A program made the translations under genes and the position numbers. Below, piece by piece: positions 15,871-25,473 of a DNA stretch of 64,000 bases (position 1 is its first letter; each line of letters opens with the position of its first letter). The stretch is from Actinopolyspora mzabensis (GTDB lineage: Bacteria; Actinomycetota; Actinomycetes; Mycobacteriales; Pseudonocardiaceae): NCBI RefSeq assembly GCF_900101095.1, contig NZ_FNFM01000011.1, positions 180,578-244,577 of the forward strand, read 5' to 3'. A model generated the notes under the pieces. It saw only the letters and a list, made by a program, of their open reading frames with translations. It searched no databases and was not told the DNA's origin.

Positions 15871-17157
15871 TCAGGCGGACTTCTCGCGGCGCTCGTGGCG
15901 ACTGCTCTGACGGGCGACGATCGTGGGATTGACGTTCTCATCGACCGTCTTCTCGGTGATGACGACCTTGGCCACGTCGGAGCGGCTCGGGATGTCGTAC
16001 ATCACCGGAAGCAGCACCTCCTCCAGGATCGCCCGAAGCCCTCGGGCGCCGGTGCCGCGCACGATCGCCAGGTCCGCGATGGACTCCAGCGCGGCCTGGG
16101 TGAACTCCAGCTCGACACCGTCCAGGTCGAACAGTCGGGTGTACTGCTTGATCAGCGCGTTGCGCGGTTCGGTCAGGATCTTGACCAGCGCTTCCTTGTC
16201 CAGGTTCGAAACGCTGGCGACGGTGGGCAGCCTGCCGATGAACTCGGGAATGAGCCCGTACTTGATCAGGTCCTCCGGCAGCACCTCGCCGAAGTGGTCG
16301 GCCGACTCGATCTCGGCCTTGGAACGCAGGTCCGCCCCGAAGCCCACGCTGTGCTTGCCGACCCGGTCCTCGACGATGTCCTCCAGGCCGCCGAACGCGC
16401 CGGCGACGATGAACAGCACGTTCGTGGTGTCGATCTGGATGAACTCCTGGTGCGGGTGCTTGCGGCCCCCCTGCGGCGGGACGCTGGCCGTGGCCCCCTC
16501 CAGGATCTTGAGCAGCGCCTGCTGTACGCCCTCGCCGGAGACGTCCCTGGTGATCGAGGGGTTCTCGCTCTTGCGGGCGATCTTGTCGACCTCGTCGATG
16601 TAGACGATGCCCTTCTCGGCCTGCTTGACGTCGTAGTCGGCGGCCTGGATCAGCTTGAGCAGGATGTTCTCGACGTCCTCACCCACGTAGCCCGCCTCGG
16701 TGAGGGCGGTGGCGTCGGCGATGGCGAACGGCACGTTGAGCATCTTGGCAAGCGTCTGCGCCAGGTAGGTCTTGCCGCAGCCGGTGGGGCCGAGCATGAG
16801 GATGTTGGACTTGGCCAGTTCGACCCGCTCGTCCTTGCCCTCCCGGGATCCCTGCTGCTCACCGGCCTGGATGCGCTTGTAGTGGTTGTAGACGGCCACC
16901 GAGAGGTTGCGCTTGGCGCTGGACTGGCCGATCACGTACTGGTCCAGGAAGTCGTGGATCTCACCCGGTTTGGGGAGTTCGTCGAGCTTGACCTCGCCCG
17001 ATTCGGCGAGTTCCTCCTCGATGATCTCATTGCAGAGGTCGATGCACTCGTCACAGATGTACACGCCGGGGCCGGCGATGAGTTTTTTCACCTGCTTCTG
17101 GCTCTTCCCGCAGAAGGAGCACTTCAGCAGGTCGCCGCCGTCACCGATACGTGCCAT
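15871..17157 (-). CDS. clpX: ATP-dependent Clp protease unfoldase ClpX
   Basis: A 428-residue AAA+ hexamer that unfolds substrates and feeds them to ClpP1P2. The N-terminal zinc domain has [11 protein letters not shown] and ICDECIDLC. The AAA+ core has the Walker A GPTGCGKT (about residue 125), the pore loop in [10 protein letters not shown], the Walker B VYIDEVDK and the sensor-2 region TGARGLR. The loop that docks on ClpP appears as HSVGFGADL, with Val-Gly-Phe in place of the usual Ile-Gly-Phe. Length is normal. It lies downstream of clpP1P2 on the same strand but 420 bases away, so it may have its own promoter. Confidence 0.98.
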   Translation of the reverse strand: MARIGDGGDLLKCSFCGKSQKQVKKLIAGPGVYICDECIDLCNEIIEEELAESGEVKLDELPKPGEIHDFLDQYVIGQSSAKRNLSVAVYNHYKRIQAGEQQGSREGKDERVELAKSNILMLGPTGCGKTYLAQTLAKMLNVPFAIADATALTEAGYVGEDVENILLKLIQAADYDVKQAEKGIVYIDEVDKIARKSENPSITRDVSGEGVQQALLKILEGATASVPPQGGRKHPHQEFIQIDTTNVLFIVAGAFGGLEDIVEDRVGKHSVGFGADLRSKAEIESADHFGEVLPEDLIKYGLIPEFIGRLPTVASVSNLDKEALVKILTEPRNALIKQYTRLFDLDGVELEFTQAALESIADLAIVRGTGARGLRAILEEVLLPVMYDIPSRSDVAKVVITEKTVDENVNPTIVARQSSRHERREKSA

Positions 17158-17577
17158 GCCGCTGACCTCGTCCCCTCCGGCACGCAGTCACGTGCGCGCC
17201 TAAGCTGTTTTCACCGTCGGTTCCGCATTCGACGGTACCCGCCATTTCGGCCCAACGGGGTGGACCACGGTCCCGAATTCGTTCATCCGGCCAAGATCGT
17301 TCCCCGTCCGGGAGGGGGCGCGGGGCACCGCCTGATCAACACCTTGCCTCGCCGGACCGAACACGTCGAAAACATCGACACGCTCGGCGTGTCGGCGATT
17401 TCACGCCTGGTTGACCACTCGGTCCGCCGACCGGCGCGACTCGACCTCCGCTGGGGCGCATCGGACCGCCGGGACCACTTCCGTCGTCCCGCGGCCCACG
17501 CCGGATCCACTCGAGCGCCGAGCACGCCCCGGTCGACACGGACCGACACCAACCCGAGAAACGGGCCGACCGCGCTC
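17158..17577. other. clpP2-clpX intergenic region
   Basis: Four hundred and twenty bases with no supported gene. The minus-strand frame here is serine/arginine-rich without a domain. In M. tuberculosis other genes lie in this interval. Here it is presumably the clpX promoter region, but I see no clear -10/-35 pair to name. Confidence 0.4.
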
Positions 17578-18210
17578 TCAGGACTTCTTGGCCGAGAGCT
17601 TGCGGTACGGCATGACCTCGTCGATCAGGCCGTACTCCTTGGCCTGGTCGGCGGTCAGGATCAGATCCCGCTCGACGTCCTTGTGGATCTGCTCCTGCGA
17701 GCGCCCGGTGTGCACCGACAGCGTGGACTCCATCTGGTTCCGCATGCGCTGCACCTCGTTGGACTGGATCTCCAGGTCGGAGACCTGCCCGTAGATCCCC
17801 TCGGTGGCGGGCTGGTGGATCAGCGCACGCGCGTTCGGCAGTGCCATCCGCTTGCCGGGAGTGCCGGCGGCGAGCAGCACGGCGGCGGCCGAGGCGGCCT
17901 GGCCGAGGCAGGCCGTGCGGATGTCGGGCCGCACGTACTGCATCGTGTCGTAGATCGCCATCAGCGCGGTGAACGAGCCGCCCGGCGAGTTGATGTAGAG
18001 CTGGATCTCGCGGTCGGGATCATCGGACTCCAAGTACAGCAGCTGGGCCATGATGTCGTTGGCCGAGACGTCGTCGACCTGGACCCCGAGGAAAACGATC
18101 CGTTCCTCGAACAGCTTCTGGTAGGGGTTCGACTCCTTGACCCCGTAGGCCGTGCGCTCTACGAACGACGGCACCATGTACCGGGATTGGGGGAGCTGGA
18201 ATGAGCTCAC
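17578..18210 (-). CDS. clpP2: ATP-dependent Clp protease proteolytic subunit ClpP2
   Basis: A 210-residue serine peptidase subunit that forms the second ring of the ClpP1P2 tetradecamer. The catalytic triad is seen as Ser in GQAASAAAVLL (about residue 112), His in NARALIHQP and Asp in [29 protein letters not shown] is the conserved strand and helix beside the active site. The N-terminus (SSFQLPQSRYMVPSFVERTA) matches actinobacterial ClpP2. The GTG start is chosen because GAGGAG stands 8 bases upstream. It follows clpP1 by 52 bases on the same strand, forming the usual clpP1-clpP2 operon. Confidence 0.97.
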   Translation of the reverse strand: MSSFQLPQSRYMVPSFVERTAYGVKESNPYQKLFEERIVFLGVQVDDVSANDIMAQLLYLESDDPDREIQLYINSPGGSFTALMAIYDTMQYVRPDIRTACLGQAASAAAVLLAAGTPGKRMALPNARALIHQPATEGIYGQVSDLEIQSNEVQRMRNQMESTLSVHTGRSQEQIHKDVERDLILTADQAKEYGLIDEVMPYRKLSAKKS

Positions 18211-18262
18211 TGGGGTGACTCCTCGTGACTGTGATGCCGGCAGGGCTCGGTGGTTCGTAGGA

Positions 18263-18889
18263 TCAGCTGCTCGGCAGGTTGGCACGGTTGGCGATGTGGT
18301 CCACGAAGCCGTACTCGAGCGCCTCGTCGGCGGTGAACCAGCGGTCGCGGTCGGAATCCTCGGTGATCTTCTCGACCGTCTGGCCGGTCTGCTCCGCGAT
18401 GAGCTGGGCCATCTCCCGCTTCTGCCGGGAGAACACGTCGGCCTGGATCGCGATGTCCGAGGCCGTACCGCCCAGACCGGCCGAGGGCTGGTGCATCAGC
18501 ACCCGCGCGTGCGGCAGGGCGAACCGCTTGCCCTTGGCGCCCGCCGAGAGCAGGAACTGCCCCATCGAAGCGGCGAAGCCCATCGCCACCGTCGCCACGT
18601 CCGGCTTGATGAGCTGCATCGTGTCGTAGATGGCCATGCCGGAGGGAACCGAGCCACCCGGCGAATTGATGTAGAGGGCGATGTCGCGTTCCGGGTCCTC
18701 AGCGGCCAACAGCAGCATCTGCGAGCAGATCTGGTTGGCGATGGTGTCCTCCACCTGGGACCCGAGGACGATGATGCGTTCCCGCAGCAGCCGCTCGTAG
18801 ACCGAGTCGTTGAGTGAAAGCCCGTTGCTACCGGTCCGCATCTGCGGTGACTGCGCGTCGAACGCCGGAACAGTCTGTTGCTGGGTCAC
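18263..18889 (-). CDS. clpP1: ATP-dependent Clp protease proteolytic subunit ClpP1
   Basis: A 208-residue ClpP-type peptidase. The triad is Ser in [11 protein letters not shown], His in [12 protein letters not shown] and Asp in [12 protein letters not shown]. The [20 protein letters not shown] block is typical. The first 20 residues ([16 protein letters not shown]) are the variable propeptide processed on assembly. GTG start with GGGAG six bases or so upstream. First gene of the clpP1-clpP2 pair. The 220 bases upstream contain the tig stem-loop and, presumably, the promoter. In actinobacteria this operon is often under ClgR control; I could not confirm a ClgR box by eye. Confidence 0.97.
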   Translation of the reverse strand: MTQQQTVPAFDAQSPQMRTGSNGLSLNDSVYERLLRERIIVLGSQVEDTIANQICSQMLLLAAEDPERDIALYINSPGGSVPSGMAIYDTMQLIKPDVATVAMGFAASMGQFLLSAGAKGKRFALPHARVLMHQPSAGLGGTASDIAIQADVFSRQKREMAQLIAEQTGQTVEKITEDSDRDRWFTADEALEYGFVDHIANRANLPSS

Positions 18890-19007
18890 GTCTCCCTGCC
18901 TTCTTCCACAATGGACCCGGTAAGCACTTCGTCGAACCGGGCCCGCCTGAAGTATTGCCCGTTACCGGGATGCCGGAGTCCGGGTGATCCGTTACAACCG
19001 ACCCTAA

Positions 19008-19049
19008 CGAACGTGGGCGGCACCAGCTTCCCGGTGCCGCCCACGTTCG
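19008..19049 (-). terminator. Perfect 17-bp stem-loop after tig
   Basis: CGAACGTGGGCGGCACC (19008-19024) pairs without mismatch with 19033-19049 around an 8-base loop AGCTTCCC. It begins 65 bases beyond the tig stop on the tig strand and separates tig from clpP1. The strength and position make it a transcription terminator of the stem-only type seen in actinobacteria. Confidence 0.8.
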
Positions 19050-19113
19050 CTGAGAGCTTGTTAACCGAGTCGGAACCGTCGTCGGATCCGACCGGCGCTC
19101 CACCATCCGTCGC

Positions 19114-20508
19114 TCACTGCGCGGCGGTGCGCTCCTCCTCGTCGGCTACCGCACCCTCGACCTGCTCCGGCTGCTCCTGGTCCTCGTCCTGAGTCCCCAG
19201 CAGCTCGTCCATGTCCAGCTGCTCGCCCGCCGAATCGGTGACCGTAGCCTGCCGGACGACCGAGAACAGAGCCTTGCTGCGCCGGATGTCGGAGTAGATA
19301 CGGCCCAGCTGACCGGACTGCTGGATCTGCTGGACGTACTGGTCCGGGCTGATGCCGGACTGCTGCGCCTGGTAGATGATGCGCTCGGTGAGCTCGTTGT
19401 CCGAGACCGAGAGCTCTTCACTGTCGGCGATGGTGTCCAGCACCAGCTGGGTCTTGACCGCCTCCTCGGCTTCCTTACGAGTCTCGGCGTCGAAGTCCTC
19501 GCGGGTCTTGCCCTGCTCGCGCAGCGACTCGGCGAAGCGCTCCTCGTCGTGGTCGTAGGGGTGGACCGCGTCGTGCTCGCGGATCTCGACCTCGGACTGC
19601 ACGACGCTCTCCGGCAGCGGGACCTCGACCTTCTCCAGCAGGGACTCCAGGACCTTGTCCCTGGCCTGCATGCCCTGCTGCATCCGCTTGACCCGGCCGA
19701 GCCGCTCACGCAGATCGGCGATCAGCTCGTCGATGGTGTCGAACTCGCTGGCCATCTGGGCGAACTCGTCGTCGGCCTCGGGGAGCTGGCGCTCCTTGAC
19801 CGAGTTCAGCGTGACCTCGACCTCCGCCTCGCGGTTGGCGTACTCCCCCGCCACCAGCGTGGTGGTGAAGTGCTTGGTCTCGCCCTCGCTCGCGCCGATC
19901 AACGCCTCGTCGATGCCCTCGACGAGCTCTTCCGAACCGATCTCGTAGGACAGGCCACTGGTCTGGGCGTCCTCGACCTGCTCACCGTCGACGGTGGCCG
20001 AGAGGTCGATGCTCACGTAGTCACCGTTGGCCGCGGGACGATCGACCCCGGTCAGTGTCCCGAAACGGGCACGCAGCTCGTCCAGCTGTTCCTGGACGTC
20101 CTGCTCGGTGACCTCCTGGTCGTCCACGCTGACCTGGATGTCGTCGTAGGCGGGAACGGTCAGTTCCGGCCGTACGTCGACCTCGGCGGAGAACTCGATC
20201 TGCTCGCCGTCGGCGATGTTGGTGACCTCGATCTCCGGGCGACCCAGTGTCTGGACCTCGTTGCTGGTGACGGCCTCCGTGTACTTGGAGGGAACGGCCT
20301 CGTTGACGACCTCGTCGAGCACGGGTCCACGGCCGATCCGGCTCTCCAGCACCTTGGCCGGAACCTTGCCGGGACGGAAGCCGGGGATCCGGACCTGCTT
20401 GGCCAGTTCCTTGTACGCGCGGTCGAAGTTCGGCTTGAGCTCGTCGAACGGCACCTCGACGTTGAGCCGTACGCGCGTCGGGCTCAGGTGCTCGACGGTG
20501 CTCTTCAC
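19114..20508 (-). CDS. tig: Trigger factor chaperone
   Basis: A 464-residue ribosome-bound chaperone and peptidyl-prolyl isomerase that meets nascent chains. The ribosome-docking signature is seen as GFRPGKVPAKVLESRIG (about residues 43-60). The middle FKBP-like domain spans about residues 150-235 (DYVSIDLSATVDG, TLVAGEYANREAEVEVT), and the helical C-terminal arms follow, ending in a long acidic tail (DEDQEQPEQVEGAVADEEE). The GTG start has GAGGAG 6 bases upstream and begins KSTVEHLSPTRVRLNVEVP, the family start. Adjacent upstream of clpP1P2, as in most bacteria, but with its own terminator. Confidence 0.97.
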   Translation of the reverse strand: MKSTVEHLSPTRVRLNVEVPFDELKPNFDRAYKELAKQVRIPGFRPGKVPAKVLESRIGRGPVLDEVVNEAVPSKYTEAVTSNEVQTLGRPEIEVTNIADGEQIEFSAEVDVRPELTVPAYDDIQVSVDDQEVTEQDVQEQLDELRARFGTLTGVDRPAANGDYVSIDLSATVDGEQVEDAQTSGLSYEIGSEELVEGIDEALIGASEGETKHFTTTLVAGEYANREAEVEVTLNSVKERQLPEADDEFAQMASEFDTIDELIADLRERLGRVKRMQQGMQARDKVLESLLEKVEVPLPESVVQSEVEIREHDAVHPYDHDEERFAESLREQGKTREDFDAETRKEAEEAVKTQLVLDTIADSEELSVSDNELTERIIYQAQQSGISPDQYVQQIQQSGQLGRIYSDIRRSKALFSVVRQATVTDSAGEQLDMDELLGTQDEDQEQPEQVEGAVADEEERTAAQ

Positions 20509-20697
20509 GTGGTCTCCTCGTGCGAACGTGCTTGAAAGACTCCCGGCTTCCCTGGGCTTCCCACGGCCGTAACCACGGGAAACACTTTCCGCGCCGGGCT
20601 GACCTCCGATTCTATGGCCTGAGCTCACGAGGGGCCGTTCCGGGTGCCGACCCGCCCGAGCGGGCGAATTACGACACCCTCGTGCTTGAGTGGAAAC

Positions 20698-21630
20698 GTG
20701 CAGGATCCACGGGAACGAGCCGGTGCGGCGCGGGAGACGTGCTCGGCGTGGTCCGAGACCCTCTCGGAGCCCCTGGCCGGCACCGCGGCGGTGGCGGCCA
20801 GCTGGTTGTGCCTGGAACAGCCGGGCCCCTGGGGCGGGGACGCGCTGGTGCGGAGCCATCTGGATACCGAGATCGGCGCCCGCCTGGCCGAGCGTGCCGC
20901 CGAGACCGGAGTACGGGTCCAGCTCATCCGCAAACCGGGCAGGCACCCGGACACCGGACAGGACGCGCCACGAACCGTTTACTTCGCCCACACCCGGCCA
21001 GGGGCGAGCTGGCTGCGCCGCACGGAACTGACCGACCCGGCGGAACTGCTCGACCTCGACTTCGAGGCATTCGCCCGCGGCGAACACGGCGGCTGGGGAA
21101 GCCCCACCACCGAACCGATACTGCTGGTTTGCACCAACGGACGCCGTGATCAGTGCTGTGCGCTGCGCGGAATCTCCCTGCTGCGCGAGATGGGGCTGCG
21201 CCACGAGGGCAAGCTGTGGGAAACCACACACACCGGCGGCCACCGGTTCGCGCCCACGGGAGTGGTACTGCCCTCGGGCTACAACTACGGACGCCTCACA
21301 CCGCACGGCGTGGACGCGGTGCTCTCCGCCGCGACGGCCGGAAAGATGACGACGGCACACTGCAGGGGGCGATCCGCGTTCTCCCAGCGCGCCCAGGTGG
21401 CCGAACTGGCACTGCGCGATGCCCTGGGCGAACACGCGGGCGAAGCACTGACCGTCGTCTCGGAGGCCGACGACGAAGTGGTGATGCGGCACCGCGACGG
21501 GCGCCACTGGAGCATCCGGCTGCGCGAGGTCGCGCTGGCACCACCGCGCCCGAACAGCTGCGGCAAAGCTCCGGTGCAGGCCGGCACCTGGACCGCCGAG
21601 CGGATCCGGCGGGCACCGGAGCCGGAGTGA
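20698..21630 (+). CDS. Sucrase/ferredoxin-like family protein
   Basis: A 310-residue protein of the Suc_Fer-like family, a thioredoxin-like ferredoxin fold of uncertain activity. N-terminal half: AGTAAVAASWLCLEQPGPWG, with a family cysteine. C-terminal half: LLVCTNGRRDQCCALRG and WETTHTGGHRFAPT, the cysteine/histidine pattern proposed to bind a 2Fe-2S cluster, followed by VVLPSGYNYGRL. In yeast a relative (Apd1) is a 2Fe-2S protein with His/Cys ligands; the function here is unknown. A GTG start at 20698 is chosen; another GTG lies 54 bases upstream. Divergent from tig. Confidence 0.88.
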   Translation: MQDPRERAGAARETCSAWSETLSEPLAGTAAVAASWLCLEQPGPWGGDALVRSHLDTEIGARLAERAAETGVRVQLIRKPGRHPDTGQDAPRTVYFAHTRPGASWLRRTELTDPAELLDLDFEAFARGEHGGWGSPTTEPILLVCTNGRRDQCCALRGISLLREMGLRHEGKLWETTHTGGHRFAPTGVVLPSGYNYGRLTPHGVDAVLSAATAGKMTTAHCRGRSAFSQRAQVAELALRDALGEHAGEALTVVSEADDEVVMRHRDGRHWSIRLREVALAPPRPNSCGKAPVQAGTWTAERIRRAPEPE

Positions 21631-21695
21631 ACCGAGCTCGGAAGCGACGGATTCCCGGCGCCCGAGAGGCATCCCGGGTCCCGACACGAACAAGA

Positions 21696-21718
21696 CCGGA
21701 TACCCACTGGATATCCGG
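21696..21718 (-). terminator. Stem-loop downstream of tRNA-Pro
   Basis: CCGGATA (21696-21702) pairs with TATCCGG (21712-21718) around nine bases. On the minus strand the stem is followed by TCTTGTT. It lies 9 bases beyond the tRNA-Pro 3' end and is a plausible terminator for it. Confidence 0.6.
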
Positions 21719-21726
21719 CCCGAACG

Positions 21727-21800
21727 TCGGGGTGGCGGGATTTGAACCCACGGCCCCTCGCACCCAAAGCGAGTGCGCTACCAAGCTGCGCCACACCCCG
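21727..21800 (-). tRNA. tRNA-Pro (anticodon TGG)
   Basis: On the minus strand the sequence folds as a cloverleaf. The acceptor arms CGGGGTG and CACCCCG pair fully. The D-arm GGCGCAGCTTGGTAGCGC and the anticodon stem-loop ACTCGCTTTGGGTGCGAG show anticodon TGG. The T-loop GTTCAAAT follows, with discriminator A. CCA is not encoded. Confidence 0.95.
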
Positions 21801-21964
21801 ATGACCCCACCGGAACGACTCCACCAGGAGAATTCCCACGAAAGGGGTCCTTCGCGTGCACTCTATCGCTGTTGGCTAGAATACGGCACACGTGGTCGTC
21901 GAGATCGGCGGGACCCCCGGGGATCACTTACGGGGATCCGCTGTTGTAGTATCGGTGGCGCACT

Positions 21965-22036
21965 GCGGGTGTAGCTCAATGGTTAGAGCCCCAGCCTTCC
22001 AAGCTGGTTATGCGGGTTCGATTCCCGTCACCCGCT
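21965..22036 (+). tRNA. tRNA-Gly (anticodon TCC)
   Basis: Acceptor arms GCGGGTG and CACCCGC pair over seven bases. The D-arm is GTAGCTCAATGGTTAGAGC, the anticodon stem-loop CCAGCCTTCCAAGCTGG has anticodon TCC, and the T-loop is GGTTCGATT. The discriminator is T, as usual for tRNA-Gly. CCA is not encoded. It is transcribed divergently from the tRNA-Pro gene. Confidence 0.95.
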
Positions 22037-22049
22037 CGGTCTGTCGAGT

Positions 22050-22085
22050 CGGTGGTCATCCGCGCAGCGGGTGACCACCGATTTT
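22050..22085 (+). terminator. Rho-independent terminator of tRNA-Gly
   Basis: CGGTGGTCA (22050-22058) pairs with TGACCACCG (22072-22080) and is followed directly by ATTTT. The stem plus short T-run 14 bases after the tRNA is a standard intrinsic terminator. Confidence 0.8.
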
Positions 22086-22318
22086 CGTGGCAGGCGCGGG
22101 TTTCCACCGCAGGCTCGAGCATCCTCGGATCCGGTCGCGTCCTGGTACGACCGTCGAATCACCGTGCGGCTCCGTCCGCCGAGGAGCATCCCGCCGGGCC
22201 CGGCTCCGGCCCCGATGCGGCCCCCGCGGAATCGGGGTGGCCCGCGGCGCGCGGTGCCCGCATCCTGAACGTTCGCCCACGCACCCCGGTCGACGTGTCC
22301 TCGCGCGCCCGCGCCGGG

Positions 22319-23815
22319 ATGCCTCGCGTTCCACTCGACACTTACGGAGGCGATGCGCCGTTGCGACGGCTCGAGTACAAGTGGCTCGTCGGGACAACTT
22401 TCGTACTGGCACTGGTCATGCAGATCCTGGACATGACCATCCTCAACGTCGCGCTGGCCACGCTGGGAGAACGGTTCGGCGTCGACGCCGGGACCCTGCA
22501 GTGGGTACTGACGGCCTACATGATCAGCCTCGCGGTGTTCATCCCCTCCTCGGGCTGGATCTCCGACCGGTTCGGCAGCAAACGAACCTTCCAGTTCGCC
22601 GTGATCGTGTTCACCGCTGCCTCCGTGATCTGCGGGGCGGCCCCGGGGATCAAAACGCTGATCGCCGCGAGATTCCTGCAGGGAGTCGGAGGCGGCATGC
22701 TGGTCCCGGTCGGGCAGGCGATGCTCTTCCGGGCCTTTCCGGCCGAGGAACGCGCCAAGGCCTCCGCGATTCTGGCCATCCCGATCACCGCCGCACCGGC
22801 GCTGGGGCCGCTGCTCGGTGGGACGTTGATCGAGGTGGCCAGCTGGCGGTGGATCTTCTTCATCAACGTGCCGGTGGGCGCGCTGGCGCTGTGGTGCTCG
22901 ATCCTGTTCCTGGTCGAGGAGCGGGGGCAGCGTCCGGGGCGTTTCGACCTGCCCGGATTCCTGCTGGCGGGCAGCGGGCTGGCCGTGCTGCTGTTCGGCC
23001 TGGACCGGGCCGCGCAGGACGGCTGGACCGAGCCCGCGGTGTGGGCCTGCCTGCTGCTGGCCGTGGTACTGATCTGCGGACTCGTGTGGCGGGAGCTGCG
23101 GGCCGCCGAACCGATGCTGGATCTGCGGCTGCTCGGCAACCGGATCTTCGGAGCCGGTAACGTACTGCTGCTGTGTCAGACGGGCGCGATGTTCGGGGTG
23201 CTGTTCCTCATCCCGCTGTACTTGCAGAACCTGCGTGGTGCCTCCGCGTTGCAGGCCGGCGCGATCCTGATGCCCCAGGCACTGTCCATGCTGCTGGTCA
23301 CCCAGGTGATCAGCAGGATCTACGGTCGAGTGGGGCCACGGCGTCTGGTGGCGGGCGGATTCGCGACGCTGCTGGTCAGCACCGCCACCCTGCAGTTCCT
23401 GAGCCTGTCAGTCTCGTTGTGGGCCGTGGTCGGTTCACTGCTGCTGCTCGGGGCCTCGATGGGGTTGTTGATGACTCCGCTGCAGACGGCCGCGTTCGCA
23501 CAGGTGACCTCGGCGGCCATGGGACAGGCGACCTCGCTGTTCAACGTGAGTCGCCAGGTGGCCACGGCACTGGCCACCGCCGTGGTCGCCAGTGCGCTGG
23601 TGATGTTCACCGAGGCGGCCAGCAGCGGGCTGAACTCACCCGATCCGGGGGAACTGGCGCGGGCACAGCTGAGCGGTTTCCACGGTGCCTTCCTGGTGCC
23701 GGTGGTCTTCGGTGTGCTCGGACTGCTGCTGACCTCGCTGGTACGCGACTCGGACGCGGTGGCCACACTCGATCAGCGGGGGAAGGCGCAGCGGGCGAGT
23801 TCCGCGGTGAACTGA
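22319..23815 (+). CDS. DHA2 (EmrB/QacA) family MFS drug exporter
   Basis: A 498-residue inner-membrane proton antiporter with about 14 hydrophobic segments. Motif D1 appears as ILDMTILNVALATL in the first helix, motif A as GWISDRFGSKRTF between helices 2 and 3, and the antiporter motif C region as AIPITAAPALGPLLGGTLI in helix 5. These mark the 14-helix DHA2 group that exports drugs or small metabolites. The first seven helices are followed by a hydrophilic link (EERGQRPGRFDLPG). The start is uncertain: the ATG at 22319 has no good ribosome site, while a TTG at 22361 has GGAGG ten bases upstream. No regulator gene is adjacent, so the substrate cannot be guessed. Confidence 0.9.
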   Translation: MPRVPLDTYGGDAPLRRLEYKWLVGTTFVLALVMQILDMTILNVALATLGERFGVDAGTLQWVLTAYMISLAVFIPSSGWISDRFGSKRTFQFAVIVFTAASVICGAAPGIKTLIAARFLQGVGGGMLVPVGQAMLFRAFPAEERAKASAILAIPITAAPALGPLLGGTLIEVASWRWIFFINVPVGALALWCSILFLVEERGQRPGRFDLPGFLLAGSGLAVLLFGLDRAAQDGWTEPAVWACLLLAVVLICGLVWRELRAAEPMLDLRLLGNRIFGAGNVLLLCQTGAMFGVLFLIPLYLQNLRGASALQAGAILMPQALSMLLVTQVISRIYGRVGPRRLVAGGFATLLVSTATLQFLSLSVSLWAVVGSLLLLGASMGLLMTPLQTAAFAQVTSAAMGQATSLFNVSRQVATALATAVVASALVMFTEAASSGLNSPDPGELARAQLSGFHGAFLVPVVFGVLGLLLTSLVRDSDAVATLDQRGKAQRASSAVN

Positions 23816-23928
23816 CACGGCCCCGGACCGCCCCGTCGCCGGGAGGCAGACTTGCCTCGTAGACAACCGAACGCCGTCAGAGCAGTCCCGCACCGTCGCG
23901 GACGGTGCATCGTCTGGGAGTGACCCAC

Positions 23929-24552
23929 ATGCCGCACGCAGATCAGGTCCGCAAACACGCACGCTGGCGCCAGGGGTGGTCCTCCGGCCGTAGCAGCCTG
24001 GCCTGGCTGCTACCGCTCGGTGACCAGCCGGAGTTGCGGAGACTGGCCAATCAGTACCAGTACGCGCTGCGCGATCTGCCCGGTTTCGACCCCGTACCGC
24101 TGGAGTGGATGCACATTCTGCTGCAGGAGAACGGATTTCACGACGAGGCCCCGGAGGGACGGGTAGCGGCACTGCTGGAGGCGGCACGCGAACGGCTCTC
24201 CTCCTTCGCCGCGCTCTCGCTGTCGTTCCACAGCGGGCTGGTGCTCCCGGAGGCGCTGGCACTGCCCGCCGAGCCGCAGGCCACGCTGACGGATCTGCGG
24301 GCACGGCTGCGCGAGGCCACCGCCACGGTGGTGGGATCGGATCTCGCCGGGGAACCCGAGGAGATCGACCAGCACGTGAGCCTCGCCTTTTCCACGGCAG
24401 ACGGGCCCGCGGTCTTCGCGAAGGCCACGCTCGACGCGACCAGTGCCGAACCCGCCACGGTGCGGGTACCGAGCATCTCGCTGGCACGCCTGAACCGGGA
24501 TCACGCCTGCAACGAGTGGGAGGTCCTCGGCGAGGTCCAACTTTCCGGTTGA
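23929..24552 (+). CDS. 2'-5' RNA ligase / 2H phosphoesterase family protein
   Basis: A 207-residue protein of the 2H superfamily, which hydrolyses or makes 2',5' or cyclic phosphodiester bonds in RNA or nucleotides. The two repeated signature histidines are seen as EWMHILLQ (about residue 58) and DQHVSLAFS (about residue 152), spaced as usual. The first motif deviates slightly from H-x-[ST]-x (here HILL); the second, HVSL, is canonical. An ATG with GGGAG eight bases upstream sets the start. It stands between the exporter and nei, convergent with the latter. Substrate unknown. Confidence 0.8.
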   Translation: MPHADQVRKHARWRQGWSSGRSSLAWLLPLGDQPELRRLANQYQYALRDLPGFDPVPLEWMHILLQENGFHDEAPEGRVAALLEAARERLSSFAALSLSFHSGLVLPEALALPAEPQATLTDLRARLREATATVVGSDLAGEPEEIDQHVSLAFSTADGPAVFAKATLDATSAEPATVRVPSISLARLNRDHACNEWEVLGEVQLSG

Positions 24553-24559
24553 CGGATCC

Positions 24560-24586
24560 GGCCGTACGGCTCCCCGCCGTACGGCC
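24560..24586. terminator. Perfect 11-bp stem-loop between convergent genes
   Basis: GGCCGTACGGC (24560-24570) pairs with GCCGTACGGCC (24576-24586) around TCCCC. It begins 7 bases after the 2H gene stop and faces nei from the other side, so it probably serves as a two-way terminator. Confidence 0.75.
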
Positions 24587-24666
24587 GTACGAGCTGTTCA
24601 CGACGAGCACTCCGGGCTCGGCCCCGGGCCCCGCCGGATCGGCCCGGTCGGTGGTCCTACCAGCTG

Positions 24667-25473
24667 TCACTCACCCTGACAGCGGGGGCACCAGTAGAGC
24701 TTGCGCCCGAGCAGCTCCGTCATGCCGATCGGGGTGGCGCACACCAGGCAGGGAGCGCCCGCGCGCCGGTAGACGTAGACCTCACCGCCGTGGCGGTCGT
24801 TCCTGGGCTGTCTACCGGTCGCCTCGGGTGAGTGCTCTCCCCGAACGGTGTCGATGCGCCCGGTACGGACACCGTCGGACATCAGGTCGACCAGGTCGCC
24901 CCAGAGGGCGTCCCAGCACTCCCGGGACAGCGCGTTGCCCGGCAATCGGGGCGGGATCCCCTGCCGGAACAGCACCTCGGCCCGGTAGGCGTTGCCCACT
25001 CCGGCCAGCACGGACTGGTCCAGCAGCAGCGCCGCGATACCGGAGCGCGAGCGCGTCACGCGCTGCCAGGCGGTCTCGGAATCGGCATCCGAGCGCAGCG
25101 GGTCCGGCCCCAGCCGGGCGAGCAGCTCCGTCAGCTCGTCCTCGGTGAGCAGTTCGCAGGCGGTGGGACCACGCAGATCGGTGCCGTGCGTGGGGCCGAT
25201 CAGACGCATGCGGACCTTGCCCCGCGGCTGTTCGAGCGGGACGGGCGCCTCGGTGAACTTGCCGTACAGCCCCAGGTGAACGTGCACCACCCGATCCGGG
25301 GCGTAACGGTGCCAGAGGTGTTTGCCGTGGGCGCCCGCGTCCCGGAAGGTGCCGCCGTCGAGCACTTCGGCGGCGGTGAAACGTCCTTGCGGACTGGTCA
25401 CCCGGACCGGGTTTCCCGCGAACCGACGCCGATGCAGCTCGGCGAGCCGATGCACGATGTGTCCTTCCGGCAC
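24667..25473 (-). CDS. nei: Formamidopyrimidine-DNA glycosylase family, endonuclease VIII-like
   Basis: A 268-residue DNA base-excision enzyme that removes oxidised bases and nicks the abasic strand by beta,delta-elimination. It begins (GTG)-PEGHIVHRL, where Pro2 is the Schiff-base nucleophile and Glu3 the general acid. A lysine follows in the HGKHLWHRY block. The helix-two-turn-helix region LLLDQSVLAGVGNAYRAEVLF and the C-terminal zinc finger CLVCATPIGMTELLGRKLYWCPRC are complete. PEGH rather than PELP points to the Nei group. GGAGG stands 5 bases before the GTG. Gene order nei-rpiB-Rv2466c-pepN is conserved with mycobacteria. Confidence 0.94.
   Translation of the reverse strand: MPEGHIVHRLAELHRRRFAGNPVRVTSPQGRFTAAEVLDGGTFRDAGAHGKHLWHRYAPDRVVHVHLGLYGKFTEAPVPLEQPRGKVRMRLIGPTHGTDLRGPTACELLTEDELTELLARLGPDPLRSDADSETAWQRVTRSRSGIAALLLDQSVLAGVGNAYRAEVLFRQGIPPRLPGNALSRECWDALWGDLVDLMSDGVRTGRIDTVRGEHSPEATGRQPRNDRHGGEVYVYRRAGAPCLVCATPIGMTELLGRKLYWCPRCQGE

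Noticed and set aside
15586..18204. Plus-strand open frame of 872 codons antisense to clpX and clpP2
   Set aside because: It is the shadow of strongly supported minus-strand genes. The translation is composed of repetitive Asp/Leu/Val/Gly runs with no domain, as expected opposite GC-rich coding DNA.
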